A stretch of DNA of 64,000 nucleotides. Origin: Polyangium jinanense (GTDB taxonomy: Bacteria > Myxococcota > Polyangia > Polyangiales > Polyangiaceae). Position 1 is the first letter of the stretch, and every line of letters begins with the position of its first letter. Of the stretch, positions 55,708 to 64,000 are shown piece by piece. Under the pieces are notes generated by a model. It was not told the DNA's origin. It worked only from the letters and a program-made list of their open reading frames with translations, and did no database searches. The position numbers were made by a program, and so were the translations under genes. The stretch lies in the NCBI RefSeq assembly GCF_028435365.1, contig NZ_JAGTJJ010000003.1, forward strand, positions 124,001 through 188,000, read 5' to 3'.

Positions 55708-56043
55708 TCAGCCCATCGCGTCCTTGACCGCCTTGATCGGGCGGGCGCGGACCGTCTTGCTCGCCGGCTTGGCCGGGAACGTCATCGGCTGCTTCGTGAA
55801 GGGGTTGACGCCCTCACGCGCCTTCGTGGCCGGCTTCTTCACGACGCGGAACTTGGCGAAGCCGGGCACGGTGAAGATGCCGGCCTTCTTGAGCTCGCGG
55901 TGGCCGATCTGCGCGAGGTTGTCGAGGACGAGCTTGACCTGCTTGCGCGTGATCTCGCCCCCCGCCTCCTCCGCAATCGCGTTCAGAAGCGCGCTCTTGC
56001 TGATCGAGGCCGCCTTCTTCGTCTCCGTCTTCTTGCCAGCCAT
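55708..56043 (-). CDS. HU family DNA-binding protein
   Basis: 111-aa nucleoid protein from ATG 56043, preceded by GGAGG eleven bases upstream. The HU/IHF fold includes the helix pair (KSALLNAIAEEAGGEITRKQ), the VLDNLAQIGHRELKKAG region and the beta-arm (VPGFAKFRVVKKPATKAREG, then NPFTKQPMTFPAKPASKTVR). It has an extra Lys/Ala N-terminal tail, as in several myxobacterial HU homologues. Global DNA-bending role. Confidence 0.95.
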   Translation of the reverse strand: MAGKKTETKKAASISKSALLNAIAEEAGGEITRKQVKLVLDNLAQIGHRELKKAGIFTVPGFAKFRVVKKPATKAREGVNPFTKQPMTFPAKPASKTVRARPIKAVKDAMG

Positions 56044-56463
56044 GATGTGTTTCCTCCGAGGTAAAAGCCCCTCTCGCGGCCCAAACAACCACAAGGAACG
56101 CGCTAGGTCGAGCGGGAAATCGTCGTTCGGAGCGACAAAAATAGGCCATTCGACGAGAGCTCCCTCCCGAGGTCGCGGCCTGATGGGGCCCTCGGCGCGG
56201 CCACACGAGGGGCCGAAAGAGCCCTGATTTCCAGGGAAAACGCGCGATCTTCCGGAGGAACCCGAGCGGCGCGGAGCGGAGGATCGCGGCGCGGTGGGAG
56301 GTTCGGGTACCACGAAAACGGCGGATCCCGAAGGGTCGGCGCCGATCCGGCTCTTCCGGGGGGCGCTCGCGGCGTGCGCCGGTGCGAGGCGAATTTTTCA
56401 CGGGACGGCCGGGAGACAGGCCTCCGGAGAGGCAAGCGCGCACGGACGAACCCGTTTTTCGGA
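56044..56463. other. Gene-free stretch upstream of HU
   Basis: 420 bp between the HU start and the nadK stop. It should hold the HU promoter (minus strand), but I could not assign -35/-10 boxes with confidence. No credible gene, tRNA or large palindrome is seen. Confidence 0.5.
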
Positions 56464-57480
56464 TCAGCGCGCGTGGTCGTCGCGGGGCGCGGCGCGGCTC
56501 GGCGCTTGTGACGGGGGTTCGTCGTGGTCGACGCCCCAGCGCCGCGTGGGCGCGATGCCGAGCACGGTGAGGGCCTCGTTCGCCTGCGTGAACTCCAGGA
56601 GATCGCCGACGCCGACGTCGATCGTGCGGTTCGGTCCGTCGATGAAGAGCTTCGCGTCCGTCATCTTGCTGCGCACGACGAGCGGCGTCCCCGGCGCGAT
56701 GAGCGCGTGCCGCAGCCGGTAGCGCTCGCCGTGCGGGGTGTAGGGCTCGCGGACGACGAGCTGCAATCGTTTGGAGGTCAAAGGAATCACGCGGCCGCCG
56801 GCGGAACGCTGCGCCGCGGTGGAGCCGGCGGCGGGGCCGATCCAGAAGCCGCTCGACTTCTGCTCCTCCTCGATGTCGCCGAGCCGGACGAGGTAACGCG
56901 AGGTGGCGGCCGGCGAGACGTGACAGAAGAGCGCGTCGTTGAGGACGCGGGCCGCGACGACGCGGCCGTTCACGCAGACCTGCATGCGCGTGAGCACGGC
57001 GCGGCGGAGCTCGCCGCGGAGCGCGCGGCCGATGGCGAGCGCGGCCTCGCCGCGGCGCGCGCCGCAGAAGAAGCCGACCGAGTACTCGGGCGCGCTGTTG
57101 ATGCCGAGGATGGGGACATCCGCGACGGAGTGCGAGGCGCTGAGGAGCGTGCCGTCGCCGCCGACGGTGATGACGAGGTCGAGGCCGCGGGCGTCGAAAG
57201 CGTCGCCGACGCTGCCCTCGAACGCGACGTCCACGCCGAGCACGGCGAGCGCGGCTTTGACCTCGGCCGCGGTGGCCTCGTGTTCCTCGTGCGCGGCGCG
57301 CAGGTGCGCGACCGTGGGGTCGTGGGCGTCGAGGAGGCGCTGAATGCGGCCGTTCTTTCGCTCCTCCACCTGCACCCGGTAGGCCGAGCGCTTGACGATG
57401 AGCGCGACCTTGGGCTTCTTCGCCGCGAGGCCGTTCGAGCCCGCGGGCGCCTTTCGTCGCGCGGACGAGGCGCGCTTCAC
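56464..57480 (-). CDS. nadK: NAD kinase
   Basis: 338-aa ATP-NAD kinase from ATG 57480. The GGDGT motif is at 107-111 (VITVGGDGTLLSASHS). Substrate-binding elements follow (VLNDALFCHVSPAA, the NE/D-type loop). A disordered Lys/Arg N-terminal extension of ~25 residues precedes the domain. It makes NADP+ from NAD+. The upstream NUDIX gene ends four bases into its start, so the pair is co-transcribed. Confidence 0.93.
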   Translation of the reverse strand: MKRASSARRKAPAGSNGLAAKKPKVALIVKRSAYRVQVEERKNGRIQRLLDAHDPTVAHLRAAHEEHEATAAEVKAALAVLGVDVAFEGSVGDAFDARGLDLVITVGGDGTLLSASHSVADVPILGINSAPEYSVGFFCGARRGEAALAIGRALRGELRRAVLTRMQVCVNGRVVAARVLNDALFCHVSPAATSRYLVRLGDIEEEQKSSGFWIGPAAGSTAAQRSAGGRVIPLTSKRLQLVVREPYTPHGERYRLRHALIAPGTPLVVRSKMTDAKLFIDGPNRTIDVGVGDLLEFTQANEALTVLGIAPTRRWGVDHDEPPSQAPSRAAPRDDHAR

Positions 57481-58160
57481 GAGGCGAGCTCCGCGAGGCG
57501 GCGGAGCGCGAGCTCGGTCTTTTCGTCCTCGAGGAGGCCGCTCCGCGCGAGCGCGAGGGCCTCGTCGAGGGAGAGCGCCGCAATCGTGGCCTTGCGTTCG
57601 AGCACCGAGCCGTCCTCGGTCGGCGTCGTGCGTCGCGCAGGGTCGACTTCGACGTGGAAGAAGAAGTGCCGCTCGCCGACCATGCCGGGCGCCGGGAACG
57701 AGGAAGGACCGAGCGGCGCGAGCGCGCGCGGGTCGACTTCGAAGCCGAGCTCTTCCTGGAGCTCACGCGCGGCGCAAAGCAGGAGGCCCTCGGGGCTTCG
57801 CTCCTCGACTTCCACGAGGCCCGCGGGCAGCTCCCAGAGGTTGCCGAGGTCGTCGCGCTCTTCGATGGGCGAGGTCGCGCGGTTTCGGAGCGCGACGGGA
57901 GGGCGCACCGAGGAGCGGAGGTAGACGTGGCGGACGCCCTTCTCGTCGCGGAAGTGCGCGGCGATGACCACGGCGTCGAGCCGCTGCCGATCGACGATAT
58001 CGTAGGAGAAGGGCTCGCTCTGTTCGCCGTCCGGGAAGGTGGCGCGGAGCATGACGCGCTCGACGCGCAGGAAGGCGGGCGAGCCCGGTTCTGCGTGCTG
58101 TTCCTGCGTGAGCAGGATGCGTGGCAAGGGGGGCAGCGGCATCGCCGGAGCCCGGAGCAT
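57477..58160 (-). CDS. NUDIX hydrolase
   Basis: 227-aa hydrolase from ATG 58160 (an alternative ATG at 58142 removes six residues). The Nudix box is GLVEVEERSPEGLLLCAARELQEELG in form: G at its start, then REL-EE, with an extra ~4 residues between the Glu and Arg compared with the usual G-x5-E-x7-REUxEExGU. The preceding WELPAG is typical of ADP-ribose pyrophosphatases. It overlaps nadK by four bases, consistent with a nucleotide housekeeping role. Confidence 0.85.
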   Translation of the reverse strand: MLRAPAMPLPPLPRILLTQEQHAEPGSPAFLRVERVMLRATFPDGEQSEPFSYDIVDRQRLDAVVIAAHFRDEKGVRHVYLRSSVRPPVALRNRATSPIEERDDLGNLWELPAGLVEVEERSPEGLLLCAARELQEELGFEVDPRALAPLGPSSFPAPGMVGERHFFFHVEVDPARRTTPTEDGSVLERKATIAALSLDEALALARSGLLEDEKTELALRRLAELAS

Positions 58161-58179
58161 ACGCCGAACGGTCCGTGCG

Positions 58180-59817
58180 TTACAGGACTTTTCCAGCCCA
58201 GAGCGTGGCGTTGTACGCGAGCTGTTTGCCCCACGTGTAGCCCGAAGCGAGCGAGCAATCGGACGTGAGGTAATGAAAATCGAGATAGACGACGCGGCCG
58301 CTTCCATACGGCCACTTCGCGACTGCGTGCCTCGTGAGATCACCGAGCCACACGACCGAGCTCGTGGCACCGGGCTTGAGCGTGAACTGGACCTCCTCCC
58401 AGCCGACGAAGTCGTTGGGCTGGAAGTTGACGCCTTGCAGGAGGACGTCGGACGGGTCGAGCACGGTGACCTTGAGCGGGAAGCTCTGGAAGCTGTTGAT
58501 GACCTGGCCCGTGACGGGCAGGAGATCGACGAGGTTGCCGTAGTTGCTGTACATCCACGGCGTGGCGATGACGCCGCCGCCGCCCTGCGCGTAGGCCTCG
58601 AACGTGGACGGGCTGAAGCAGCTCATCTGGCCGTGGGTGATCACGACGTCGAACTTCTGGAGCGTGGCGAGCGAGCAATCGGTGTTCACCACGGCCGAGC
58701 CGATGAAGGGCTGCGTGGCGAGGTGGGCGCGCAGGTCGTCGACGTAGAACGGTCCGCCCATCACGGCGACCTTGAGCAGCTTGCAGTCGTCGTCGGTCGA
58801 GAGATCACAACCCGCAGGGCAGCAGCCGTCGCCATGGGCGCAGTCGAGGATCGGCGCGCCGCCGCCGCAGGTGCCGGCGGCGCACGTCTCACCCGTCGTG
58901 CAGGCCTTGTTGTCGTTGCACGTGGTGCCCACAGGCACGGGCATGCCGCCGCCGCATGCGCCGGCCGCGCAGACCTCGCCCGCGGTGCAGCTGTTTCCGT
59001 CTTCGCACGTGGCGCCGTCGTTGCCCGGGACCGCGATGCAGGTCTGCTTGATCTCGTCGCACTGCGGGTTCTTGCAAGGATCGGCCGTCGGTAGGCAGGG
59101 GTTCGGCTTGCCGACGCACTGGCCCGAGATGCAGACGTCCTCCACGGTGCAGAAGAGGTTGTCGTCGCAGAAGACGCCGTCGTTCTGCGGGACGGCGATG
59201 CAGCCGAGGACCGTGTCGCATTGGCCGATGGAGCAGAGGCCGTTGAGGAAGGAGCAGTCGATCGGCGGGCCCATCTGGCACGCGCCGGCCTTGCACGTGC
59301 CGAGATCGGTGCACGGGTCGCCGTCGTCGCAGAAGCCGCCCTCGTTGACGGGCGCGAACTCGCACGCGTCGTTCGCCTCGTTGCAGCTCCCGATCTTGCA
59401 GGACTCGCCGTTCGACGGGCAGAGCTTCGAGGTGCCCGCGGTGCACACGCCGCTCAGACAAACGTCGTTGATGGTGCAGAAGAGGCCGTCGTCGCACGGG
59501 CCGAAATCGTTCTTCGGCACGAACTGACAGCCGTTCTCCCCCGCGCACACGCCGTCGCTGCAAGGGCCTTCGAGCGCCACGCAATCGAGGTCCGTGGTGC
59601 AGGGCGAACCGGGTGTGACGTCGGGGCCAGCGTCGCCATCCGAGCCGCCCGCGCCGCCTACACCCGTCGCGCCGCCCGCGCCTGCATCACCGCCCGAGCC
59701 GGTGCCGGCGTCGGGCATTTGAACGGGATTTGCGCAGGCGAACGGGACCGCGGCGAGCGTGAGCAGCGGAAGCAGAAGAAGCGGAGATGTAAGCGAAGAG
59801 ATACGCATGGTCGCCAT
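58180..59817 (-). CDS. Cys-rich lipoprotein with GATase1-like C-terminus
   Basis: 545-aa protein from ATG 59817 (a second ATG at 59808 is possible). A signal peptide with Cys (AAVPFACAN) and a Gly/Asp linker lead to about ten short disulfide modules of the type CTTDLDCVALEGPCSDGVC and CDDGLFCTINDVCLSGVC, the dickkopf-like N-terminal pattern. The C-terminal ~220 residues (LLKVAVMGGPFYVDDLRAHL, DVVITHGQMSCFSPSTFEAY, GVIATPWMYSNYGNL) resemble a class I glutamine amidotransferase or ThuA-like fold, without a clear nucleophile. Surface protein, ligand unknown. Confidence 0.8.
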   Translation of the reverse strand: MATMRISSLTSPLLLLPLLTLAAVPFACANPVQMPDAGTGSGGDAGAGGATGVGGAGGSDGDAGPDVTPGSPCTTDLDCVALEGPCSDGVCAGENGCQFVPKNDFGPCDDGLFCTINDVCLSGVCTAGTSKLCPSNGESCKIGSCNEANDACEFAPVNEGGFCDDGDPCTDLGTCKAGACQMGPPIDCSFLNGLCSIGQCDTVLGCIAVPQNDGVFCDDNLFCTVEDVCISGQCVGKPNPCLPTADPCKNPQCDEIKQTCIAVPGNDGATCEDGNSCTAGEVCAAGACGGGMPVPVGTTCNDNKACTTGETCAAGTCGGGAPILDCAHGDGCCPAGCDLSTDDDCKLLKVAVMGGPFYVDDLRAHLATQPFIGSAVVNTDCSLATLQKFDVVITHGQMSCFSPSTFEAYAQGGGGVIATPWMYSNYGNLVDLLPVTGQVINSFQSFPLKVTVLDPSDVLLQGVNFQPNDFVGWEEVQFTLKPGATSSVVWLGDLTRHAVAKWPYGSGRVVYLDFHYLTSDCSLASGYTWGKQLAYNATLWAGKVL

Positions 59818-59885
59818 ACTTACCGTGACGAACGTGCAGCGTCACGGCGGCGGCGACTTCTCGACGAGGGCGTGTCGAGGACGTG

Positions 59886-60686
59886 TCAGTCCTGTAGACA
59901 AGCGTTGAGCTGTTGCCCGCATTTTTGCTGCACGCAGCCGAAACAGGCCTGACTTGGCTGTCCGCCTTGGCAGGAGCTGGCACACTCGGTCGTGCAGTTC
60001 TGCTGGCAGGTGCAGTTGAAGAACTCGCTGAGCAGCACATCCGAGCCTTGGCAAGGCGGATCGTTGCCGCCGCCTTGGAGAATCTCGGAACACGTGCTGC
60101 ACGCGGAACCGCCGCCGCCCGTGCCGCTCGCGCTGCTGCTCGTGGTCGTGCTCGAGCTCGATGTGCTCGCGCCGTCGCAGTAGCTTCCGCACTGCGCGCT
60201 GCACGAGCCGCACGTGCAGTCGTAGACCGGCTGGGCCTGGGGGTACTGCGTCAGGCAATCGTCGACGCAGAGTTTGTCGGTGCAGTTCTGCGCGCAGCTG
60301 ATGAAGCCCGCACACGTCTGGCCGCAGGCGAAGATCTCCGCCTGGCAAGCGCCGTACGCGCATTGACCGCAGACCTGCGGATCGAAGCCGCCGCCGCCCT
60401 GTCCGCCCGTGCCGCTAGCGCTGCTCGAGCTCGGACCCGTGCCCGTCGCGGCGCTGCTCGAGTTCGATGCAGCGCCGCCTTGTCCGCCCGCGCCGCCGAG
60501 CCCGCCCTGACCGCCTGCTCCACCGAGCCCGCCTTGTCCGCCCGCGCCTCCGACACCACCGGCGCCGCCGTTTCCGCCCGTCGTGCCGCCGCTCGCGAAG
60601 AGCGACTCCACCTCCGCGGCACACGCCGCGACGGAGCCGAGACCGAGCACGATCGCCAAAAGTCCAAGATGAAAAGAAGTACGCAT
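59886..60686 (-). CDS. Gly-linker, Cys-rich lipoprotein
   Basis: 266-aa lipoprotein starting at ATG 60686. Lipobox SVAAC. A Gly/Thr/Ser linker of ~55 residues is followed by two Cys-rich segments (CGQCAYGACQAEIFACGQTC, then CTCQQNCTTECASSC) separated by a Ser/Thr stretch. It parallels the lipoproteins at 29116 and 58180 in architecture, so it is one of a family of surface anchors. It is divergent from the kinase-fusion gene. Confidence 0.8.
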   Translation of the reverse strand: MRTSFHLGLLAIVLGLGSVAACAAEVESLFASGGTTGGNGGAGGVGGAGGQGGLGGAGGQGGLGGAGGQGGAASNSSSAATGTGPSSSSASGTGGQGGGGFDPQVCGQCAYGACQAEIFACGQTCAGFISCAQNCTDKLCVDDCLTQYPQAQPVYDCTCGSCSAQCGSYCDGASTSSSSTTTSSSASGTGGGGSACSTCSEILQGGGNDPPCQGSDVLLSEFFNCTCQQNCTTECASSCQGGQPSQACFGCVQQKCGQQLNACLQD

Positions 60687-60727
60687 GAAGGCACCTCGCG
60701 GGCGCATGGTAGCTCTCCCTGCGTCGT

Positions 60728-62914
60728 ATGTCGTCGCCCACGCTGCCCTATCCCCCCGAACCCATTCCGCGTGCTTCCATCGATGCGCTCACCGCCACGA
60801 GCACGCTCTTCGCGCAAATTTGCAGTGCGACGTCATCGCGGCTGGTCTCGTACCTCGAACACGTCGTGCTCCCGCCGCAGTCGGTCGTGATGCACGAGGG
60901 CGAGGTCGGGCGGGAGATGTATTTCCTCGTGGCGGGCGAAGCGCATCTGCGCCGCGCGGACGTGGACCTCGGTCGCATCGGGCCGGGCGCGCATTTCGGC
61001 GAGTTCGCGCTCATCACGAGGCGCATGCGGACGTCGAGCGTGGTGGCGGCGTCGACGCTCACGCTCGCGCGGCTCTCGCACGAGCAGTACGAGCGGATGT
61101 CGAAAGAAGACCCGGAGCTCGCGCTCTGCCTGACGCAGGCGCTCGTGGCGTCGCTCGGACAAGAGCTGACGGAGATGACGGAGAGCGTGGGCGTGCTCTT
61201 GCGCGAGCGCTCGCTGCCGCGGCGCGTGTTCGTCGACGTCACGGTGAACCGCGCGTGGACACGGGTGCGGACGGGGACGCGGCTCGGCGCGCTCTTGCCG
61301 CGCGAGGTCGACGGCGATCCGGTGGTGGCGGCGCTCGTGAACAACAAGGCCGTCGCGCTCGGGATGCCCATCACCTCGGACGCGCACGTCGAGCCGCTCT
61401 GCGCGTCGCACTGGGAAGGCAAGCGCGTGTATCGCGCGAGCCTCGGGCTCTTGCTGCTCGAAGCGGCGCGGCGGGCTTTTCCGGACGTCTTCGTGCGGCT
61501 CGGGCCCGGCGCGGGCTTTGGTCAGTCGATCGAGCTCTTGCACCCGGGCACGCTCTCGCTCGCGACGTGGGCCCGGCGCGTGACGGGGATGATGCACGAG
61601 CTCATCGCGGCGGACGTGCCGTTCCAGCAGGAGCTCTGGACGGTGGACGAGGCGCGCAGCCACTTCGCCGAGGAAGGCGCGCGGGACTTGCTTGCGCTCC
61701 TACGCACGTGGCGAACGGGGCACGTGCAGCTCGTCTGCGCGGGGTCCGAGGCGGTGCTGTCGATGACGCCGCTTTTGCCGAGCGCGGGGCACATCGCGCC
61801 GTTCCCGTTCCGCATCGAGGTCGACGGCGAGGCGGTGATGCTCCGCTACGGCGACGAATCACGCGTGAAGCCCGAGGGCGGCGCGGCGCCAGCTTCGACG
61901 CGCCTGCCCCAGGACATCCAGCCCGAATCCGCGCGGCACGGGGTACGGCAGGACGAGCCATGGCTGACGACGCTGGGGATCACGAGCGTAGGCGCGTTCA
62001 ACGACGCGTGCGTGCGTGGCAAGACGCCGGAGATCATCCGGGTGAGCGAGGGCCAGCACGAGAAGCGCATCAGCCGCATCGCGGACGCGATCGCGGAGCG
62101 CGGGACGATCCGGGTGATCTGCGTGGCGGGTCCGTCGTCGTCGGGCAAGACGACGTTCCTCTCGCGCCTGACGGTGCAGCTCCTCGTGAACGGGATGCAC
62201 CCGGTGGGTTTGTCGCTGGACGACTACTACGTCGACCGGGAGAAGACAGCGCGCGATGCGCGGGGCGAGTACGACTACGAGTCGCTCGAAGCGCTCGACG
62301 TCGGCACGCTGCGTGATCATCTCGCGCGCATCGTCGCCGGGCAGACGGTGAAGACGTCGCGGTACGACTTCGTGACGGGCAAGAGCCATCCGGACGGGGG
62401 GCGCGAGGTGACGCTACGCAGCTCGGACGTGCTCTTGATCGAGGGCATCCACGGGCTGAACCCGAAGCTCGTTGATGGAATCCTCCCGCGGGACAAGGTC
62501 TTCCGCATCTTCATCCAGCCGATGACGGCGCTGCCGTTCGACCGGGTGAACCGCATCAACGTGTCCGACGTGCGTCTGCTCCGGCGCATCGTGCGCGACC
62601 GTCACGGGCGCGGGACGAACGCGGCGGCGAACATCCAGCGCTGGCCGTCGGTGCGCGCGGGCGAACGCACGAACATCTTCCCGTTCCTCGCGCAGGCCGA
62701 CGCGATCTTCGACTCGTCGCTCGTCTACGAGCTCGGCGTGATCAAGGTGTTCGCGGATCGCTACTTGCTCGAGGTGTCGCAGGAGCATCCCGCGTTCGTG
62801 ACGGCGTATCGGCTAAGGCAGCTCATCGACAAGGTGGTGACGATCTACCCGGATCACGTGCCGCCGACGTCGATCCTGCGGGAGTTCATCGGGGGGAGCG
62901 GGTTCGAGTACTAG
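60728..62914 (+). CDS. Cyclic-nucleotide-binding, TGS/SAD-like, uridine-kinase-like fusion
   Basis: 728-aa protein starting at ATG 60728. An N-terminal cNMP-binding domain (about 25-145; VMHEGEVGREMYFLVAGEA, GPGAHFGEFALI) is followed by a middle region (about 165-420; VNNKAVALGMPITSDAHVEP, LLLLEAARRAFPDVF) resembling the ThrRS TGS/second-additional domains. A uridine-kinase/phosphoribulokinase-type domain follows, with Walker A GPSSSGKT at 468-475, SLDDYYVDRE, and late FIQPMTALPFDRVNRIN. The last two domains occur together in bacterial nucleoside-kinase-like proteins, but the cNMP sensor is unusual. It may link a second messenger to nucleotide salvage. Confidence 0.82.
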   Translation: MSSPTLPYPPEPIPRASIDALTATSTLFAQICSATSSRLVSYLEHVVLPPQSVVMHEGEVGREMYFLVAGEAHLRRADVDLGRIGPGAHFGEFALITRRMRTSSVVAASTLTLARLSHEQYERMSKEDPELALCLTQALVASLGQELTEMTESVGVLLRERSLPRRVFVDVTVNRAWTRVRTGTRLGALLPREVDGDPVVAALVNNKAVALGMPITSDAHVEPLCASHWEGKRVYRASLGLLLLEAARRAFPDVFVRLGPGAGFGQSIELLHPGTLSLATWARRVTGMMHELIAADVPFQQELWTVDEARSHFAEEGARDLLALLRTWRTGHVQLVCAGSEAVLSMTPLLPSAGHIAPFPFRIEVDGEAVMLRYGDESRVKPEGGAAPASTRLPQDIQPESARHGVRQDEPWLTTLGITSVGAFNDACVRGKTPEIIRVSEGQHEKRISRIADAIAERGTIRVICVAGPSSSGKTTFLSRLTVQLLVNGMHPVGLSLDDYYVDREKTARDARGEYDYESLEALDVGTLRDHLARIVAGQTVKTSRYDFVTGKSHPDGGREVTLRSSDVLLIEGIHGLNPKLVDGILPRDKVFRIFIQPMTALPFDRVNRINVSDVRLLRRIVRDRHGRGTNAAANIQRWPSVRAGERTNIFPFLAQADAIFDSSLVYELGVIKVFADRYLLEVSQEHPAFVTAYRLRQLIDKVVTIYPDHVPPTSILREFIGGSGFEY

Positions 62915-62918
62915 GAGG

Positions 62919-63038
62919 TCAAACGGAGTCGGGATCGACGCCGAGGGCGCGGAGCACGACGAAGAAGTCGGGGGCACCGAACGTCTCGCCAGCGAGGTGC
63001 TTGGCGTTGAACTCGAACGACGATGTCCGCCGTGGCAA
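62919..63038 (-). CDS. Possible 39-aa peptide
   Basis: Minus-strand open frame from TTG 63038 to 62919: 39 residues including SFEFNAKHLAGETFGAPDFF and VVLRALGVDPDSV. Its codons are strongly GC3-biased, as in real genes here, and it stops four bases after the kinase-fusion gene, a tight convergent arrangement. AAGG lies upstream. It could be a small protein or a fragment of a larger gene; evidence is limited. Confidence 0.4.
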   Translation of the reverse strand: MPRRTSSFEFNAKHLAGETFGAPDFFVVLRALGVDPDSV

Positions 63039-63048
63039 GCGGGGGCCC

Positions 63049-63831
63049 TTAAGGCGTCGTGCTTCCGCTCGCGGCGTCCGCGCCGGCTTCGACCGTGTCC
63101 TCGGGCTCGGGCAAGCCGGCCCTGCGTCGCGCCGTGGGCCGGACGCGCTCGGCCAGGGCGGGGCGGCCGGCGAGGAGGAAAAAGGCAGAGGCTGCGTCCG
63201 CCACGCCCGAATACGACGTTCCCCAGGCGGCCATGGCCTCGTTCTTGGCGGTCTGCGTGAGCTGCGCCTCGCGCTTTTCGCGATCGACATCGCCGAGCGC
63301 CGTCTTCAATGCGGAGGCGCTGGCTTTCAGGTCGTCGGCGGCCGCGATGGGGTCGATCTTCAAGCTCTTGTTCTTCGGCGGCTCGGTGAGCGGGCGATTG
63401 CGAAGCTGATTCTCGACATTGTCGGCGAGCACGAGGACGGTATGCGGGTCCTCTGGAATGGGGGCGCCGAGACCATAAGCACCGGCGACGACCTGGCCAT
63501 AGTTGCGACCGAGGCCGGAGCGAAGCGTGCCGAGGAAGTCCCGCGTCTCGGCGGTGCATTCGTCGCGCTTTGCGCGGTAGCCGTCGTCGTCGGAGAGCTC
63601 GACCATATGGGTACGGTCGGCAATGACGAGCTGGTCGGCACGCGCGCGGAGGTGGGCGCCGAATGCGGCGAGGACCTTGGCAATCGTGAGGTCCGGGGGG
63701 ACGCCGTCAGGGAAGAGAATCTTCTCCAGGGTGGGCGCGATCTCGGGGCCGTGGATGTCGATCGCGGCGACCACGGTGTTGGTGATCGAGACGCGGTCGG
63801 AGACCATGCGGGAAGCTTTGGCTTCGCTCAT
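63049..63831 (-). CDS. Hypothetical helical protein
   Basis: 260-aa protein from ATG 63831, with no signal or membrane segment. Predicted mostly helical (RLSITNTVVAAIDIHG-like start, AKVLAAFGAHLRARADQLVI, ASASALKTALGDVDREKREA). The disordered C-terminus is Ala/Glu/Asp-rich and ends SGSTTP. I recognise no family. It follows the small peptide's region closely and may be co-transcribed with it. No further gene is seen in 63832-64000. Confidence 0.7.
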   Translation of the reverse strand: MSEAKASRMVSDRVSITNTVVAAIDIHGPEIAPTLEKILFPDGVPPDLTIAKVLAAFGAHLRARADQLVIADRTHMVELSDDDGYRAKRDECTAETRDFLGTLRSGLGRNYGQVVAGAYGLGAPIPEDPHTVLVLADNVENQLRNRPLTEPPKNKSLKIDPIAAADDLKASASALKTALGDVDREKREAQLTQTAKNEAMAAWGTSYSGVADAASAFFLLAGRPALAERVRPTARRRAGLPEPEDTVEAGADAASGSTTP

Positions 63832-64000
63832 GGGATGTTGGTATCCGAACGGAGCCCCGTTGGGAAGGGGGATTGCGGGAGTGTTCGGGACGGGAGCTTC
63901 AACTTGAAGATGGGGCTCCAGGGACGAACGGGGTGCGACGCTCGGGCGCGCGGAGGGGGGCAGGGGCGGCGGGAGGCGAGATCGAGCGGCGTGGTGGGCG

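Overview
The window is a high-GC stretch of ordinary chromosome, almost certainly from a myxobacterium, most like the Sorangiineae (Polyangium/Sorangium group). The signs are very high GC at third codon positions, many lipoproteins with a Gly/Thr/Ser-rich linker after the lipobox, YWT-type and SMP-30-type propeller lipoproteins, a Ser/Thr kinase beside TPR proteins, an FHA-fused sigma-54 activator and a Cys-array protein ending in a membrane segment and basic tail. The identification is inference; no rRNA or tRNA gene was found to test it.

Layout. 1-2.5 kb (minus): sdhA (cut by the left edge) and sdhC. 2.5-9.3 kb (plus): an LpoA-like periplasmic-binding lipoprotein, a CHASE3-type chemoreceptor, a proline-rich envelope protein, tsaE, a lone MlaE-type permease and a methyltransferase. 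9.3-15.7 kb: an SMP-30-type lipoprotein, an OPT transporter, a Gly-linker lipoprotein, a VWA lipoprotein and a TonB-like protein. 15.8-19.2 kb: a cluster of four palindromes, an FHA/sigma-54 activator, a 21-bp minisatellite encoding a KDTVARA heptad array, five 10-bp phased repeats and two unknown proteins.

19.2-23.0 kb is the anomalous part. It is bounded by two ~175-bp direct repeats that carry the promoter region and first ~15 codons of the flavin reductase at 22987. Between them lie two paralogous Cys-rich mini-lipoproteins (one frameshifted), a frameshifted barrel-like gene, a 116-bp copy of the FHA segment of the gene at 16024, and a YWT-propeller lipoprotein.

23-34 kb: flavin reductase, tandem universal stress protein, 40-aa membrane protein, outer-membrane-like protein, hybrid histidine kinase, nicotinate phosphoribosyltransferase-like protein, a candidate sRNA locus ending in a strong intrinsic terminator, a nested inverted-repeat (MITE-like) element, a divergent AraC/Gfo-Idh pair, an ArsA-type ATPase and a CysH-family reductase. 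34-43 kb: two HAD hydrolases flanking a LarA-like protein, an aldo/keto reductase, a zinc/membrane protein divergent from an alpha-KG-HExxH peptide-hydroxylase-like gene, a beta-helix lipoprotein and purB. 43-53 kb: a kinase/TPR/lipoprotein cluster, a universal stress protein, gamma-glutamyltransferase, a 36-Cys protein, and a three-gene operon for a copper type II monooxygenase-like lipoprotein and two companions. 53-64 kb: citrate synthase, a DUF1415-like protein, an HU protein, NAD kinase with a NUDIX hydrolase, Cys-rich lipoproteins, a cyclic-nucleotide-binding/uridine-kinase fusion, and an unknown protein.

Metabolic genes (sdhCA, gltA, purB, nadK, a pncB-like gene) are interleaved with envelope and signalling genes. 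There is no phage, integrase, transposase, CRISPR array or PKS/NRPS cluster. The most distinctive items are the rearranged 19.2-23.0 kb segment, the three-part kinase fusion at 60728, the orphan HExxH hydroxylase neighbourhood, the Cu-monooxygenase operon and the heptad-repeat minisatellite.
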